Below are positions 26,798 to 35,484 of a stretch of DNA of 36,601 bases, piece by piece; the stretch's first letter is position 1; every line of letters starts with the position of its first letter. The translations under genes were made by a program, and so were the position numbers. Under the pieces are notes generated by a model. The model did no database searches, was not told the DNA's origin, and saw nothing but the letters and a program-made list of their open reading frames with translations. Source of the stretch: Planctomycetales bacterium 71-10 (GTDB taxonomy: Bacteria > Planctomycetota > Planctomycetia > Isosphaerales > Isosphaeraceae); the NCBI GenBank assembly GCA_001898385.1, contig MKTT01000147.1, positions 1-36,601 of the forward strand, read 5' to 3'.

Positions 26798-27949
26798 ATG
26801 TCCACAGCCGTCGAAGCCAAGACCGATGCGCCGGCCAACGAGCCCGAGGCGAACAAGCTGTTCCGGATGTGCATCAAGTACAAGGGCTCGGACCTCCACC
26901 TCAAGGTCGGCATGGCCCCCTCGATGCGGCTGGCCGGCGTGCTCCGCCAGATGCAGCTCCCGCCCCTGACGGGGGCGGACATGGAGCGGCTGATGTACCC
27001 GCTGCTGAACCACAAGCAGCGCGACATCCTGGAGGAGGAAGGGGGCGTCGACTTCGCCCACATCATCGTGGACGGGGACGTGGAGACGCGGTTCCGCGTC
27101 AACCTGTTCAAGGCCCGCGGCCGGCTCAGCCTGGTCGCCCGGCGCGTGAACAACAAGATCCCGACGTTCGAAGAGCTGCACCTGCCGCCGGTCCTGGCCG
27201 AGATCACCCAGTACGACCAGGGGATCATCATCTTCGCCGGCGTGACCGGCTCCGGGAAGTCGACGTCGATCGCCTCGATGCTCCAGTACGTCAACGAGCG
27301 CGAGCGGATGCACATCGTGACCGTCGAGGATCCGATCGAGTACACCTACAAGGACGACAAGTCGGTCATCAACCAGCGCGAGGTCGGGATCGACGTGAAG
27401 GACTGGGACATCGCGCTGAAGCACGCGGTGCGGCAGGATCCGGACATCATCCTGGTGGGCGAGCTGCGGGACCGCGAGACGTTCAACGCGGCCATGCACG
27501 CCGCCGAGACCGGGCACCTCGTCTTCGGGACGATCCATGCCGGCACGGCCCCGTCGACCATCGGCCGGTTGCTGGACCTCTTCCCGCGCGACATGCACTC
27601 GTCGCTGCGGCAGTCGCTGGCGTTCAACCTGAAGGCGATCGTCGCGCAGAAGCTGCTGCCGACGACGAAGGAGTGGGCCGACAAGGGGGTGACCCGCGTC
27701 CCCACGAACGAGATCATGCGGATGAACCCGACGGTCAAGAAGCTGATCCTCAACGAGGAGGACACGAAGCTCGGCGACGCCATCCGGATCGGCATGGGGG
27801 AAGGGATGCAGGACTTCACGGAGAGCCTGCGCCAGCTCGTCGTCGCCGAGAAGATCGAGCGGGCCGTGGCGTTCGAGGTGGCCCCCCAGCCCGAGTCTTT
27901 GAAAATGGCGCTCAAGGGGATTACCATCAACCAGCCCGGTATCCTATAA
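26798..27949 (+). CDS. pilT: PilT-like type IV pilus retraction ATPase
   Basis: 383 aa from ATG 26798 with GAGGAG about 8 nt upstream. The PAS-like N-domain has KYKGSDLHLKVGMAPSMRLAG, typical of PilT. The RecA-like core carries Walker A GVTGSGKST (148-156, Lys154), VTVEDPIEYTY (Asp box), ALKHAVRQDPDIILVGELRD (Walker B region) and AAETGHLVFGTIHAGTA (His box). PilT powers pilus retraction at the inner membrane. The next gene is a PilB/GspE-type ATPase and a DUF1559 pseudopilin-like gene is elsewhere in the window, so a type IV pilus or related system is likely, though no pilC or pilM-Q genes are here. The C-terminal extension (residues 300 onward) is slightly longer than in proteobacterial PilT. 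Confidence 0.92.
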   Translation: MSTAVEAKTDAPANEPEANKLFRMCIKYKGSDLHLKVGMAPSMRLAGVLRQMQLPPLTGADMERLMYPLLNHKQRDILEEEGGVDFAHIIVDGDVETRFRVNLFKARGRLSLVARRVNNKIPTFEELHLPPVLAEITQYDQGIIIFAGVTGSGKSTSIASMLQYVNERERMHIVTVEDPIEYTYKDDKSVINQREVGIDVKDWDIALKHAVRQDPDIILVGELRDRETFNAAMHAAETGHLVFGTIHAGTAPSTIGRLLDLFPRDMHSSLRQSLAFNLKAIVAQKLLPTTKEWADKGVTRVPTNEIMRMNPTVKKLILNEEDTKLGDAIRIGMGEGMQDFTESLRQLVVAEKIERAVAFEVAPQPESLKMALKGITINQPGIL

Positions 27950-27975
27950 CGGTTTCCAAGCGGCGAGGCCGCCCC

Positions 27976-28000
27976 GGCGAGGCCCGCCGTCGGCCTCGCC
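27976..28000 (+). terminator. Short GC hairpin between pilT and pilB-like gene
   Basis: GGCGAGGCC (27976-27984) and GGCCTCGCC (27992-28000) with a 7-nt loop; another copy of the left arm lies at 27962-27970. It starts 27 nt after the pilT stop. No T-run. Confidence 0.4.
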
Positions 28001-28152
28001 CCGCCATCCCCGGCGCGAGGGTCGTCGCGAGCCGGGGGCCCGGGATCGCCGAGCGGATCCGCCCCACGCCCGCCGGCCCCTCGGCCGCCCGACGACGGAC
28101 GTCCCCGCGCCCGATCGCCCCCGCCGGGTCACGCAGCCATGAAAGGTCAGCA

Positions 28153-29946
28153 ATGATTCGTCCGTCCCTGGTGCTCGCGACGTCGACCTTTCTGATCGGG
28201 ACCCTCGGGGTCGCCGCGGGGGCCGACGCGGCCGACCTGCTGGGCTTCGCGCCCCTGCTCGCCCAGGCCGCCGACGAGGGGGCCGCCGCGTCCGCCGCGC
28301 CGGCCGTCGAGCGCGGGCCGGGGTTCTATCTGAACCTCTACAAGTTCATCCCGGTCGTCCTGATCTACCTGCTGTGGGCCCGCACCACCGACTGGGTCGA
28401 GCACGACGGCCGCGACCTGAACAACCCCAAGGCCGAGACCTGGAACTGCGTCGTCTTCTTCTCCGGGATCCTCGGCCTGGCGATGGTCTTCTCGATCCCG
28501 ATCTACCCCGTCGGGATGACGCTCCTGCTGCTGGCCTACTTCGTCCCGATCCTCACCTACGTCTTCATACGCAATCAGACCGTCTCCGACGACCAGAAGG
28601 TCCTCACCCCCTACCACCTGGGGGAGATGACCAACGACCTGCTGGCCCGGCTGGGGATGCGGCCGATCTTCAACAAGAACGCCGGGACCGTCGACCGCGC
28701 CGGGCCGCCGATCGTCTTCATCGGCAAGTCGTCCGGCTCGGGCAACAAGGAGGATCCGGCCCGGGTCCGCCAGGCCGAGGAGTCGCGCTCGTTCATGGCC
28801 GCCAAGGAGCTGGTGTACGACGCCGTCCTCCGGCGCTCGACCGACATCCACCTGGAGCCGACCGCCGACCAGCTCTCGGTCCGCTACCGCATCGACGGCA
28901 TCCTGCACTCGGCCGAGCCGTTCGACCGCGCCACCGGCGACGCGGTGATCAACGTGTTCAAGGTCCTCTCGGCGATGGACATCTCCGAGAAGCGCAAGCC
29001 CCAGGACGGCTCGTTCGGGGCCAAGCTCTCCGGCCGCGACCTGGACTTCCGCGTCGCCACGTCGGGGTCGAAGGCGGGCGAGAAGCTCGTCATGCGAATC
29101 CTCGACAACTCGGCCGGGATCACCAAGCTGGAAGACCTGGGGATGCGGCCGAAGCTCATCGAGCAGGTGCGCAGCCTGGTCACCCAGCCGCACGGCATGT
29201 TCCTGGTCTGCGGCCCGACGGGGTCCGGCAAGTCGACCACGCTCTACGCGGCCCTCCGCGAGATCGACCGCTACCAGCGGAACATCATCACGGTCGAGGA
29301 CCCGATCGAGTACCACCTCGACAACATCACCCAGATGGAGGTGAACACCAAGTCGGGGCAGACCTTCGCCACCAGCCTGCGGTCGATCCTGCGGCAGGAT
29401 CCCGACGTCATCATGATCGGCGAGGTCCGCGACCAGGAGACGGCGAACATCGCCTGCCAGGCGGCCAACACCGGCCACATGGTCTTCTCCACGCTCCACT
29501 CCAACGACGCGGTCACGGCCCTGTTCCGGCTGCTCGACCTGGGCGTCGAGCCGTTCATGATCGCCTCGGCCCTCTCGGCCGTGCTGGGCCAGCGGCTCGT
29601 CCGGCTCCTCTGCGACGCCTGCAAGGAGCCCTACAAGCCCAAGCCCGAGTTCCTGAAGAAGGCCAACCTCCCCGTCGACAAGGTCGACGTCTTCTACCGC
29701 CGGCCCGAGAACCCCGAGCAGGTCTGCCCCCAGTGCGGCGGCACCGGCTACTTCGGCCGCGCCGGCATCTTCGAACTGCTGGTCCTCACCGAGCCCATCC
29801 GCGAGATGCTCCGCGAGAACCCCTCGCTCACCAAGATCAAGGCCGAGGCCCGCCGCGGCGGCATGATCTACCTGCAGGAAGACGGCCTCCGCCAGGTGAT
29901 CCAGGGCCGGACCTCCATCGAGGAGCTGCTCCGCGTCGTCAAGTGA
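28153..29946 (+). CDS. GspE/PilB-type ATPase with N-terminal membrane domain
   Basis: 597 aa from ATG 28153, with AAAGG 7 nt upstream. The first 140 residues are unusual: a signal-like segment (5-25), then three hydrophobic segments (about 59-76, 99-117, 119-139; FIPVVLIYLLWA, ILGLAMVFSI, MTLLLLAYFVPILTYVF). The rest is a GspE/PilB ATPase: RRSTDIHLEP, VRYRIDG, GPTGSGKST Walker A (354-362, Lys360), VEDPIEYHL, ILRQDPDVIMIGEVRD and NTGHMVFSTLHSND. The four-cysteine zinc site is present (CDACKE and CPQCGGTG). It should power pilus extension or type II secretion. Classical PilB/GspE are peripheral membrane proteins; here the ATPase seems tethered to the membrane, replacing the usual GspE N1 domain. 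Downstream is a membrane protein 68 nt away. Confidence 0.9.
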   Translation: MIRPSLVLATSTFLIGTLGVAAGADAADLLGFAPLLAQAADEGAAASAAPAVERGPGFYLNLYKFIPVVLIYLLWARTTDWVEHDGRDLNNPKAETWNCVVFFSGILGLAMVFSIPIYPVGMTLLLLAYFVPILTYVFIRNQTVSDDQKVLTPYHLGEMTNDLLARLGMRPIFNKNAGTVDRAGPPIVFIGKSSGSGNKEDPARVRQAEESRSFMAAKELVYDAVLRRSTDIHLEPTADQLSVRYRIDGILHSAEPFDRATGDAVINVFKVLSAMDISEKRKPQDGSFGAKLSGRDLDFRVATSGSKAGEKLVMRILDNSAGITKLEDLGMRPKLIEQVRSLVTQPHGMFLVCGPTGSGKSTTLYAALREIDRYQRNIITVEDPIEYHLDNITQMEVNTKSGQTFATSLRSILRQDPDVIMIGEVRDQETANIACQAANTGHMVFSTLHSNDAVTALFRLLDLGVEPFMIASALSAVLGQRLVRLLCDACKEPYKPKPEFLKKANLPVDKVDVFYRRPENPEQVCPQCGGTGYFGRAGIFELLVLTEPIREMLRENPSLTKIKAEARRGGMIYLQEDGLRQVIQGRTSIEELLRVVK

Positions 29947-30013
29947 CCAGCCCCCGCGAACGCGGCCCCGGACCCGCATCGACCGCCGACCCCAGCCGAA
30001 CGGGAAACCACCC

Positions 30014-30787
30014 ATGCCCTCCGCCCTGCTCGACGCGCTTCTTGTCGCCATGATGCTCTTCATGACCTACGTCCTGACGAGCGAGGGTGCCTGGGGCGCG
30101 GCCCTGATGTTCTTCAACGTCCTGTTCGGCGGCCTGATCGCGTTCAACTTCTTCGAGCCGCTGGCCGACCTCATCGACTCCACCGGCATCGGCTGGAGCT
30201 TCTCCGAGACGCTGGCGATGATGCTCATCTTCTGCGCCTCGGTCCTGCTGCTGCGCCTGGCCACCGAGACGCTGGCCCCGGTGATGGTGCGGTTCCCCAA
30301 CCCGGTCTACCAGGTCACCCGGCTGTTCTTCGGATTCGCCACCACGGTCGTCACGTTCGCGATCATCCTGCTGGCGTTCCACGCCGCGCCGGTGCACAAG
30401 AAGATGTTCGGCTCCATCGACTACAACTCGAAGCCGCCGTTCGGCATGGGGATCGATCACGGCTGGCTGGGCTTCTTCCAGTTCACCACCGGCGACATCT
30501 TCGCCCGCTACGGGTCGGGGGGCCGCGACCCGTACAGCACCTACGGGAAGACGGGGAACCAGCTCATGCGGGTCCAGCTCTTCGACCCCCGCGGTCGGTG
30601 GCTGCTCGACAAGCAGGAGGCCCGCCCCTACGGCGAGGGTGCCATCGTGGAAGAGGGATCCGGCGGCGGCGACGCGCCGACGGGCGACGCCCCCCCGCAG
30701 GGGGGCGGCCAGCCGGGCGCACCGGCCGGCTCGCGGCCGATCGGCGGTGCCGTGGCCCCGACGGCCGGGCTCGGCCAGCCCAACTGA
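30014..30787 (+). CDS. Multi-pass membrane protein, possibly CvpA-like
   Basis: 257 aa. Four hydrophobic segments fill the first 125 residues (LLDALLVAMMLFMTYVL, ALMFFNVLFGGLIAFNF, LAMMLIFCASVLLLRLA, LFFGFATTVVTFAIILLAF). The layout resembles CvpA family membrane proteins, but the match is loose. A soluble domain follows (PVHKKMFGSIDYNSKPPFG, GWLGFFQFTTGDIFARYG), then a Gly/Pro-rich end. It lies 68 nt after the ATPase gene on the same strand and may be part of that transcript; a link to pilus function is inference. It ends 14 nt from the convergent unknown exported protein. Confidence 0.65.
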   Translation: MPSALLDALLVAMMLFMTYVLTSEGAWGAALMFFNVLFGGLIAFNFFEPLADLIDSTGIGWSFSETLAMMLIFCASVLLLRLATETLAPVMVRFPNPVYQVTRLFFGFATTVVTFAIILLAFHAAPVHKKMFGSIDYNSKPPFGMGIDHGWLGFFQFTTGDIFARYGSGGRDPYSTYGKTGNQLMRVQLFDPRGRWLLDKQEARPYGEGAIVEEGSGGGDAPTGDAPPQGGGQPGAPAGSRPIGGAVAPTAGLGQPN

Positions 30788-30801
30788 ACCGACCTCGGGC
30801 C

Positions 30802-31365
30802 TCAGCTGCCCCCGGGGAGCGCCGCCGCGGCCGACGTCGGCCCGTCCGGCGCGGTCGACGTCATCTGGATCAGGTCGAGCCGGACCTGATTTTTCGCCCC
30901 GAACGCCTGCTGGATGCGGTAGACGGCGGCCTTGTTGGTCGTCGTCTCGATCACGAACAGCGGCGCCCAGCCGGCCCCCATCGTCCCGAGTTGCCCCGTC
31001 GTCATCAGGAAGCGCGGCTTCGCGCCGTTGTCGACGTCGAGCCCGAAGTCGGCGACGAGGTCGCGCTCGCAGAAGCCGTCCAGGTGCCTGGAGCCGCCGC
31101 CCCCGACGCGCCGGAAGTTGGGGATCGTGGCCTTGAGCTTGCCCGCCTTGTAGTCCAGGTAATACAGGGCGTCCTCGGGGACCTGCACCTTGGTCCCCTC
31201 GTCGAACCGGACGGCGATCGGCCCGGTCGCGACGATCGACTCGCCCGAGCGGTCCCCGCCCCCCGCGTGCATGGGGCGCGACGCTCCGCCCGCCAGCCAG
31301 GCCCCCAGGCCCATCCCGACGACCAGCCCGAGCGCGGCACCCAGCCCAGGACGCTTCGCCATCAT
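30802..31365 (-). CDS. Exported or membrane-anchored protein of unknown function
   Basis: 187 aa from ATG 31365 (ATGATG pair), with GAGGAGGCGGAG directly upstream. The N-terminus (LGAALGLVVGMGLGAWLAGG) is a signal or anchor. The rest is a small soluble domain: SIVATGPIAVRFDEGTKVQV, LYYLDYKAGKLKATIPNFRR, PLFVIETTTNKAAVYRIQQA. The pattern of DEGxxxEDALYYLDYxxGxLxATIP suggests beta-propeller-like strands, but no family is recognised. The C-terminus is Ala/Gly-rich. It is divergent from the DUF1570 gene and convergent with the membrane protein at 30014. Confidence 0.6.
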   Translation of the reverse strand: MMAKRPGLGAALGLVVGMGLGAWLAGGASRPMHAGGGDRSGESIVATGPIAVRFDEGTKVQVPEDALYYLDYKAGKLKATIPNFRRVGGGGSRHLDGFCERDLVADFGLDVDNGAKPRFLMTTGQLGTMGAGWAPLFVIETTTNKAAVYRIQQAFGAKNQVRLDLIQMTSTAPDGPTSAAAALPGGS

Positions 31366-31544
31366 CTCCGCCTCCTCGCGTGGATCGTCCCGAAGCCGCG
31401 AACCCTCGCGGCGGCGGCATTGTGCGGGGGCTCGCCCGGCCCGTCCAGCCCAACCGGCCGCCGGCTTCCCCGGCGCGGCATAATGGGCTGGGGAAGGCCG
31501 CGCCGGTCGGCCCTCGACCCTCGCCTTCCGGGAGCCCCGCCGTC

Positions 31545-33065
31545 ATGACCTCGACGCTGCTCGTCGCCCTGTCCCTGGCGCTCCAGGTCCCGCCCCCCAC
31601 CTCCGGCGACGACGTCGGCAAGGCGCTGGCGGAGGAGTCGCGGTCGCTGATGGCGAAGGAAGCGGCGGCGCTCGGGGCACTGGCCGACCGGCTGGCGAAG
31701 GACGGCGAGGCCAAGGGGTCGGACGAGGTCCGCAAGCTCCTGCCGAAGCCCGCCGACGGCCCCGGCACGCGCCTTACGCCGCTGCCGGACGTCGTCGAGC
31801 CCCATCCGAAGCCGATCGCCGCCGAGGCCGCCTGGCGCGGCGGGGTCGAGACGATCCGCAAGCCCGTCGGCGAGGCGTTCTTCGACCTGGCGAAGCGGGC
31901 CGCGGACGCGACGCCGCCCCACATGGGCCGCGCGGCGACGGCCCTGCGCGAGGCGATCGTCCGGATCCCGGACGATGCCGAGGCCCGTCGCCTGCTGGGC
32001 TACGTCCCGCACGAGGGGGGCTGGGCGAAGCCCTTCGCCGTGGATCAGCTCAAGGCGGGGAACGTCTCCCACCCCACCTACGGCTGGATCCCGGAGGACT
32101 GGGTCCCGCACCTGGAGCTGGGCGAGTTGCCGGCCCCCGCCGTCCGCGGCCGGCCGGCGACCTGGCTCCCCGCCGCCGAGGCTGACCGGCTCCGCTCGAC
32201 CTGGCGCAACCCCTGGCAGATCAACACCGAGCACTTCGAGATCCGCGCCGACGTCCCGCTGGCGGAGGCGATCGCGTTCGGCCGCCGCATCGAAGCGTTC
32301 CACGACCTCTTCTTCGTCGTCATGGCCGACGCGATCGGCGACGACCTGCCGCTCGCCCGCCGCTTCCGGTCGCCGACGCTCCAGCCCGACGCGAAGTACC
32401 GCCCGCATCAGGTGATCTATTACGCCGACCGCGACGAGTATCGGGAGCGCATGCGACCCGTCGCGGGCCCGCAGGTCGGGGCCGAAAGCCTGGGCTACTA
32501 CGACCCTCGCGCCGTGAAGGGGAACCGCCGCCCGGCGTACTTCTTCCGCGACGCCGACGGCCAGTTGCCGATGGAGGCGACCCTCTATCACGAGGTCTCG
32601 CACCAGCTCCTCTTCGAGTCGGCCGGGCCCAACGCCTACCTGAGTAACGCGGGCGACTACTGGGTCTTCGAGGGGTTGGGGACCTACTTCGAGACCGTCA
32701 CCGCGATGGACGACGGCTCGCTGGAAGTCGGCGGCCTGGTCGGGGCCCGGCTGGCCGAGGCGGTGAAGTCGCTGGGCGCGCGGAAGTTCCTGCCGCTGGC
32801 GGACTTCCTGCGTCAGGACCAGTCGGCGTTCAACCGCGACGAGCGGATCTACGTCAACTACCAGCAGGCGACGGCCCTGGCCGTCTTCCTGATGCAGGCC
32901 GAGGGAGGCGCGCACCGCGAACCGTTCCTGGACTACGTCCGGGATGCGTATCGCGGGAGGATCAAGCGGGGGTCGGGGCGATCCCTGGAGGACCGCCTCG
33001 GAGTCCCGGTCGACGAGATCGAGCGGAAGTTCAAGGCGTTCTACGCCCCGTACATCGGGGGTTGA
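31545..33065 (+). CDS. DUF1570 family putative metallopeptidase
   Basis: 506 aa from ATG 31545, with GGGAG about 12 nt upstream. A short signal peptide (MTSTLLVALSLALQ) suggests export. The N-terminal half is helical (ESRSLMAKEAAALGALADRL, ALREAIVRIPDDAEARRLLG). The C-terminal half is the DUF1570 peptidase: NTEHFEIRADVPLAEAI, then the zinc site HEVSH in LYHEVSHQLLFE, with EGLGTYFE about 30 residues later supplying the usual third ligand (gluzincin pattern HExxH...E). QATALAVFLMQ follows. The family is abundant in Planctomycetes and uncharacterised. A GC hairpin separates it from rpsR, which converges on it. Confidence 0.85.
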   Translation: MTSTLLVALSLALQVPPPTSGDDVGKALAEESRSLMAKEAAALGALADRLAKDGEAKGSDEVRKLLPKPADGPGTRLTPLPDVVEPHPKPIAAEAAWRGGVETIRKPVGEAFFDLAKRAADATPPHMGRAATALREAIVRIPDDAEARRLLGYVPHEGGWAKPFAVDQLKAGNVSHPTYGWIPEDWVPHLELGELPAPAVRGRPATWLPAAEADRLRSTWRNPWQINTEHFEIRADVPLAEAIAFGRRIEAFHDLFFVVMADAIGDDLPLARRFRSPTLQPDAKYRPHQVIYYADRDEYRERMRPVAGPQVGAESLGYYDPRAVKGNRRPAYFFRDADGQLPMEATLYHEVSHQLLFESAGPNAYLSNAGDYWVFEGLGTYFETVTAMDDGSLEVGGLVGARLAEAVKSLGARKFLPLADFLRQDQSAFNRDERIYVNYQQATALAVFLMQAEGGAHREPFLDYVRDAYRGRIKRGSGRSLEDRLGVPVDEIERKFKAFYAPYIGG

Positions 33066-33073
33066 ACGCGAGA

Positions 33074-33100
33074 GGCGGGCCGCTTCGGCCGAGGCCCGCC
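33074..33100. terminator. Hairpin between convergent DUF1570 gene and rpsR
   Basis: GGCGGGCC (33074-33081) and GGCCCGCC (33093-33100) with an 11-nt loop that can pair further (GCTTCGGCC). It sits between two stop codons 53 nt apart and can act in both directions. No T-run. Confidence 0.55.
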
Positions 33101-33117
33101 GCACCCGGCGTCCGGGC

Positions 33118-33360
33118 TCACTCGCCGACGTACGGCAGGAGGGCCATGTAGCGGGCCCGCTTGACGGCGGCGCTGGACGCCCGCTGGAACGCGGCGCAGC
33201 TGCCGCTCCGCTTGCGGGAGAACATCTTGCTCTGGTTGGTGCAGAGCTTCTTCAGCAGGCCGATGTCCTTGTAGTCGACGTAGGCCGGGCGGGGGCAGCC
33301 GTCCTTGGTGCAGAACCGGCAGCGATTCTTGCGGTTGCGTCCGAACTTCTTCCGGGGCAT
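33118..33360 (-). CDS. rpsR: 30S ribosomal protein bS18
   Basis: 80 aa, the usual S18 length. The core KKLCTNQSKMFSRKRSGSCAAFQRASSAAVKRARYMALLPYV covers the rRNA- and bS6-binding part. The N-terminus carries Cys14, Cys17, Cys22 and Cys40 (CRFCTKDGC), the zinc-binding C+ form of S18. It is encoded alone rather than with rpsF, ssb and rplI as in many bacteria. GAGGACGG upstream of the ATG serves as ribosome site. A strong promoter lies at 33462-33490, leaving a leader of about 95 nt that may hold a regulatory structure; S18/S6 leaders in other bacteria bind the protein pair, but I cannot identify that motif here. Confidence 0.95.
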   Translation of the reverse strand: MPRKKFGRNRKNRCRFCTKDGCPRPAYVDYKDIGLLKKLCTNQSKMFSRKRSGSCAAFQRASSAAVKRARYMALLPYVGE

Positions 33361-33461
33361 AAACTTACCGTCCTCAGCCGCTGACGTAGAGAAAGAGGAT
33401 GCACGAGCGACGCCGCAAAGGCCCCGCCAGGCGTGATGCGCCGATGGTGTGGCAAGCTGAC

Positions 33462-33490
33462 AGTGTAAAACGGCCGGCCGGCCCCGTCAA
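33462..33490 (-). promoter_or_regulatory. Sigma70-like promoter of rpsR
   Basis: On the minus strand: TTGACG (33485-33490), a 17-bp spacer and TACACT (33462-33467). The expected start is near 33455, about 95 nt before the rpsR ATG. The upstream edge lies only 60 nt from the left inverted repeat of the ATPase island. Confidence 0.65.
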
Positions 33491-33549
33491 GTTGTCATGC
33501 GTCTCGCGCCGGCGCTTCGGAGCAACGGGCTTCAAGGGAGACGAATCTT

Positions 33550-33561
33550 AAGTCTGACCCC
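33550..33561 (+). repeat. Left 12-bp inverted repeat of the island
   Basis: AAGTCTGACCCC, exact reverse complement of 35485-35496. Flanking bases do not match beyond the 12. Confidence 0.7.
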
Positions 33562-33836
33562 TCCCAGCGCAAATCGGCCAAGGCCTGGCATAGATTCCTC
33601 ATAACGATGCCGCCCTCCACCGCTTCCAGGGCATCTAGGCACGCAAGGTTGCATGGCTGTCGGCATGCTGGCTATGGTGTCAGGTGTTACGCCCTGGTGA
33701 TTTTGCGGTAAATATTCGTGTGCGAAGATTTGGTCTGGAGTTATTCTTTGTCATTGTTTTGACGCGTCTTGAATGCACGCCCTGGCTGGGAATCGTTGCG
33801 GTCGTGAGTCGCTTCACGCTCTCGGAGGCTGTTTCG

Positions 33837-35354
33837 ATGAGGAAACTGATCGTTAAGGACTACTTGAAGGCCGCTGACAGCTCGATCACCCCGGATTTCG
33901 GTCGGGTCGTGGCAGAACAGGATAAGGAACTGGCCGACTACTACGTGGCTCCTGAGCGCTACGTGGACAGGGCCGTGAATATCGCGGACGCCGCCACGTT
34001 CTTCGTGGGCCCGAAAGGGATTGGGAAGTCGGCGATCCTGCAGATGGTCCGCCTAACGCGTGCGTCCGAAGAGAACCGAATCATCAACATCGCGCCGGAC
34101 GATCTGGCATTCTCGGCTCTAGCCAATATCGAGGCCAGCACACCGCTGATGAAGGACGCCAGTAATAATCAATGGTTGTTCAAGTCGTTGTGGGATTATG
34201 TGTTGTCTTTGGAAGTCCTACGGAGGGAGTTTCAGGAGAGGAGCGCCTATGAAAATCATCTGAAAAAGCTGTTCAAGAGCGAGAACGAGAGGAAGGCGCA
34301 GTCGCTGCTGAAAATAAGCCTGAGCGACGACGGATCGCTGCAGAGCCTGTCGAACACAATCCTACAGCTGGTCAAGGAGGTTGAGATCTCGGCCGAGTAC
34401 GACAATGCCAAGATGTCAGGCAAGGTGACCGTGGACGGGAAGCCATCGGGGAAGGGCGATTACCTGAATCTGCTCGGGCTGGTGAACTCCGTTGCGAAGA
34501 GCTTGCCGCTCAGCCTGAAGCATCCGTACTACATCCTAATCGACGACTTGGATTTGCATTGGAGCGACACTCAGATTCAGAACTCTTTCATTGCCGCGCT
34601 CTTCCTGTCGCTGAGGTCGCTGAGCAAGCCACCCATCAAGTGCGTCGTTGCCATGAGGGACCACATCTATCGGAGCCTGCCACTGAAGGACCGTGACAAG
34701 TTCCACGATTGGGTCTGCGAGCTAGATTGGGATTTTGTCAACGTGAAGAACATGATCACGAAGCGGGTGCAGCGGAAGCTCAAATGTCTAACGCATGAGG
34801 TATGGGGCGGCGTGTTCCCAGAGAACGCGTTCGACAAGATGTGGCATCATACCTTTGGACGCCCTCGGGAACTGGTCAGGCTCGCCTCGTTATGTTTCCA
34901 GGAAGGTAGAAGGCAGGGGCATCTAAGCGTTGAGGAGACAGACGTCGCGGCCGCCATCCGCAAGTTCTCCGACGAGCGGATCGGCGATCTGGCGAGCGAA
35001 GTTCAGCACGTCTATCCGAGCTTCGACCTCCTAGTAAGGAAGTTTGCGGGGTGGCCGAAGGAGTTTTCGCTGGAGGATTTCAGCGTGAAGTTCGCTGAAT
35101 ACATCGATATGGAGGTCCAACTACAGGAAGGCTACTCGGCTCGATACGCCTGGACCCGAGGGTTCACTCAGGAACCGAAAAACCTCGCTCGAATCTTCCT
35201 AGAGACCGGCTTCTTCATGATCAAATCAAATCGCAATACGCCGCCTAGGAGATACGACGTAAAGAATCCTCAGGACATCACCGACGATACCTGGTTTGCC
35301 ATCCATCCCACCTACTGGTACGGACTCAATCTTATCGGATCCAGCGATTTCTGA
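33837..35354 (+). CDS. P-loop ATPase resembling the Sll1717 type, possible defence-related gene
   Basis: 505 aa from ATG 33837, chosen because GGAGG lies 9 nt upstream; an in-frame ATG at 33684 has no ribosome site. Walker A is GPKGIGKS (58-65) and Walker B YYILIDDLD (231-239), followed by CVVAMRDHIYRS, a sensor-like strand, and GRPRELVRLASLC, typical of STAND/AAA-like signalling ATPases with a C-terminal helical domain. The N-terminus (VVAEQDKELADYYVAPERYVDRA) resembles the P-loop ATPases named after Sll1717. No effector domain or partner gene is seen. Base composition is clearly lower in GC than all neighbours and codon use includes many A/T-ending codons, a sign of recent transfer. It is the only gene in an island with inverted repeat ends. 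A defence role is inference from context. Confidence 0.65.
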   Translation: MRKLIVKDYLKAADSSITPDFGRVVAEQDKELADYYVAPERYVDRAVNIADAATFFVGPKGIGKSAILQMVRLTRASEENRIINIAPDDLAFSALANIEASTPLMKDASNNQWLFKSLWDYVLSLEVLRREFQERSAYENHLKKLFKSENERKAQSLLKISLSDDGSLQSLSNTILQLVKEVEISAEYDNAKMSGKVTVDGKPSGKGDYLNLLGLVNSVAKSLPLSLKHPYYILIDDLDLHWSDTQIQNSFIAALFLSLRSLSKPPIKCVVAMRDHIYRSLPLKDRDKFHDWVCELDWDFVNVKNMITKRVQRKLKCLTHEVWGGVFPENAFDKMWHHTFGRPRELVRLASLCFQEGRRQGHLSVEETDVAAAIRKFSDERIGDLASEVQHVYPSFDLLVRKFAGWPKEFSLEDFSVKFAEYIDMEVQLQEGYSARYAWTRGFTQEPKNLARIFLETGFFMIKSNRNTPPRRYDVKNPQDITDDTWFAIHPTYWYGLNLIGSSDF

Positions 35355-35484
35355 TGATCAGCGTCGGCACCGGCTGTTTCGCGGCCCCGTACATTCCGGG
35401 GTTGCATCCATGGGGACCGAGGCTGCTATTCGATTTGTTAATTCGACGCATGAGGTAGCGTCCGCCGGACCTGCCGAGACTTAT

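Noticed and set aside
33684..33836. N-terminal extension of the ATPase to the ATG at 33684
   Set aside because: No ribosome site before 33684, while GGAGG precedes the ATG at 33837 at good spacing.
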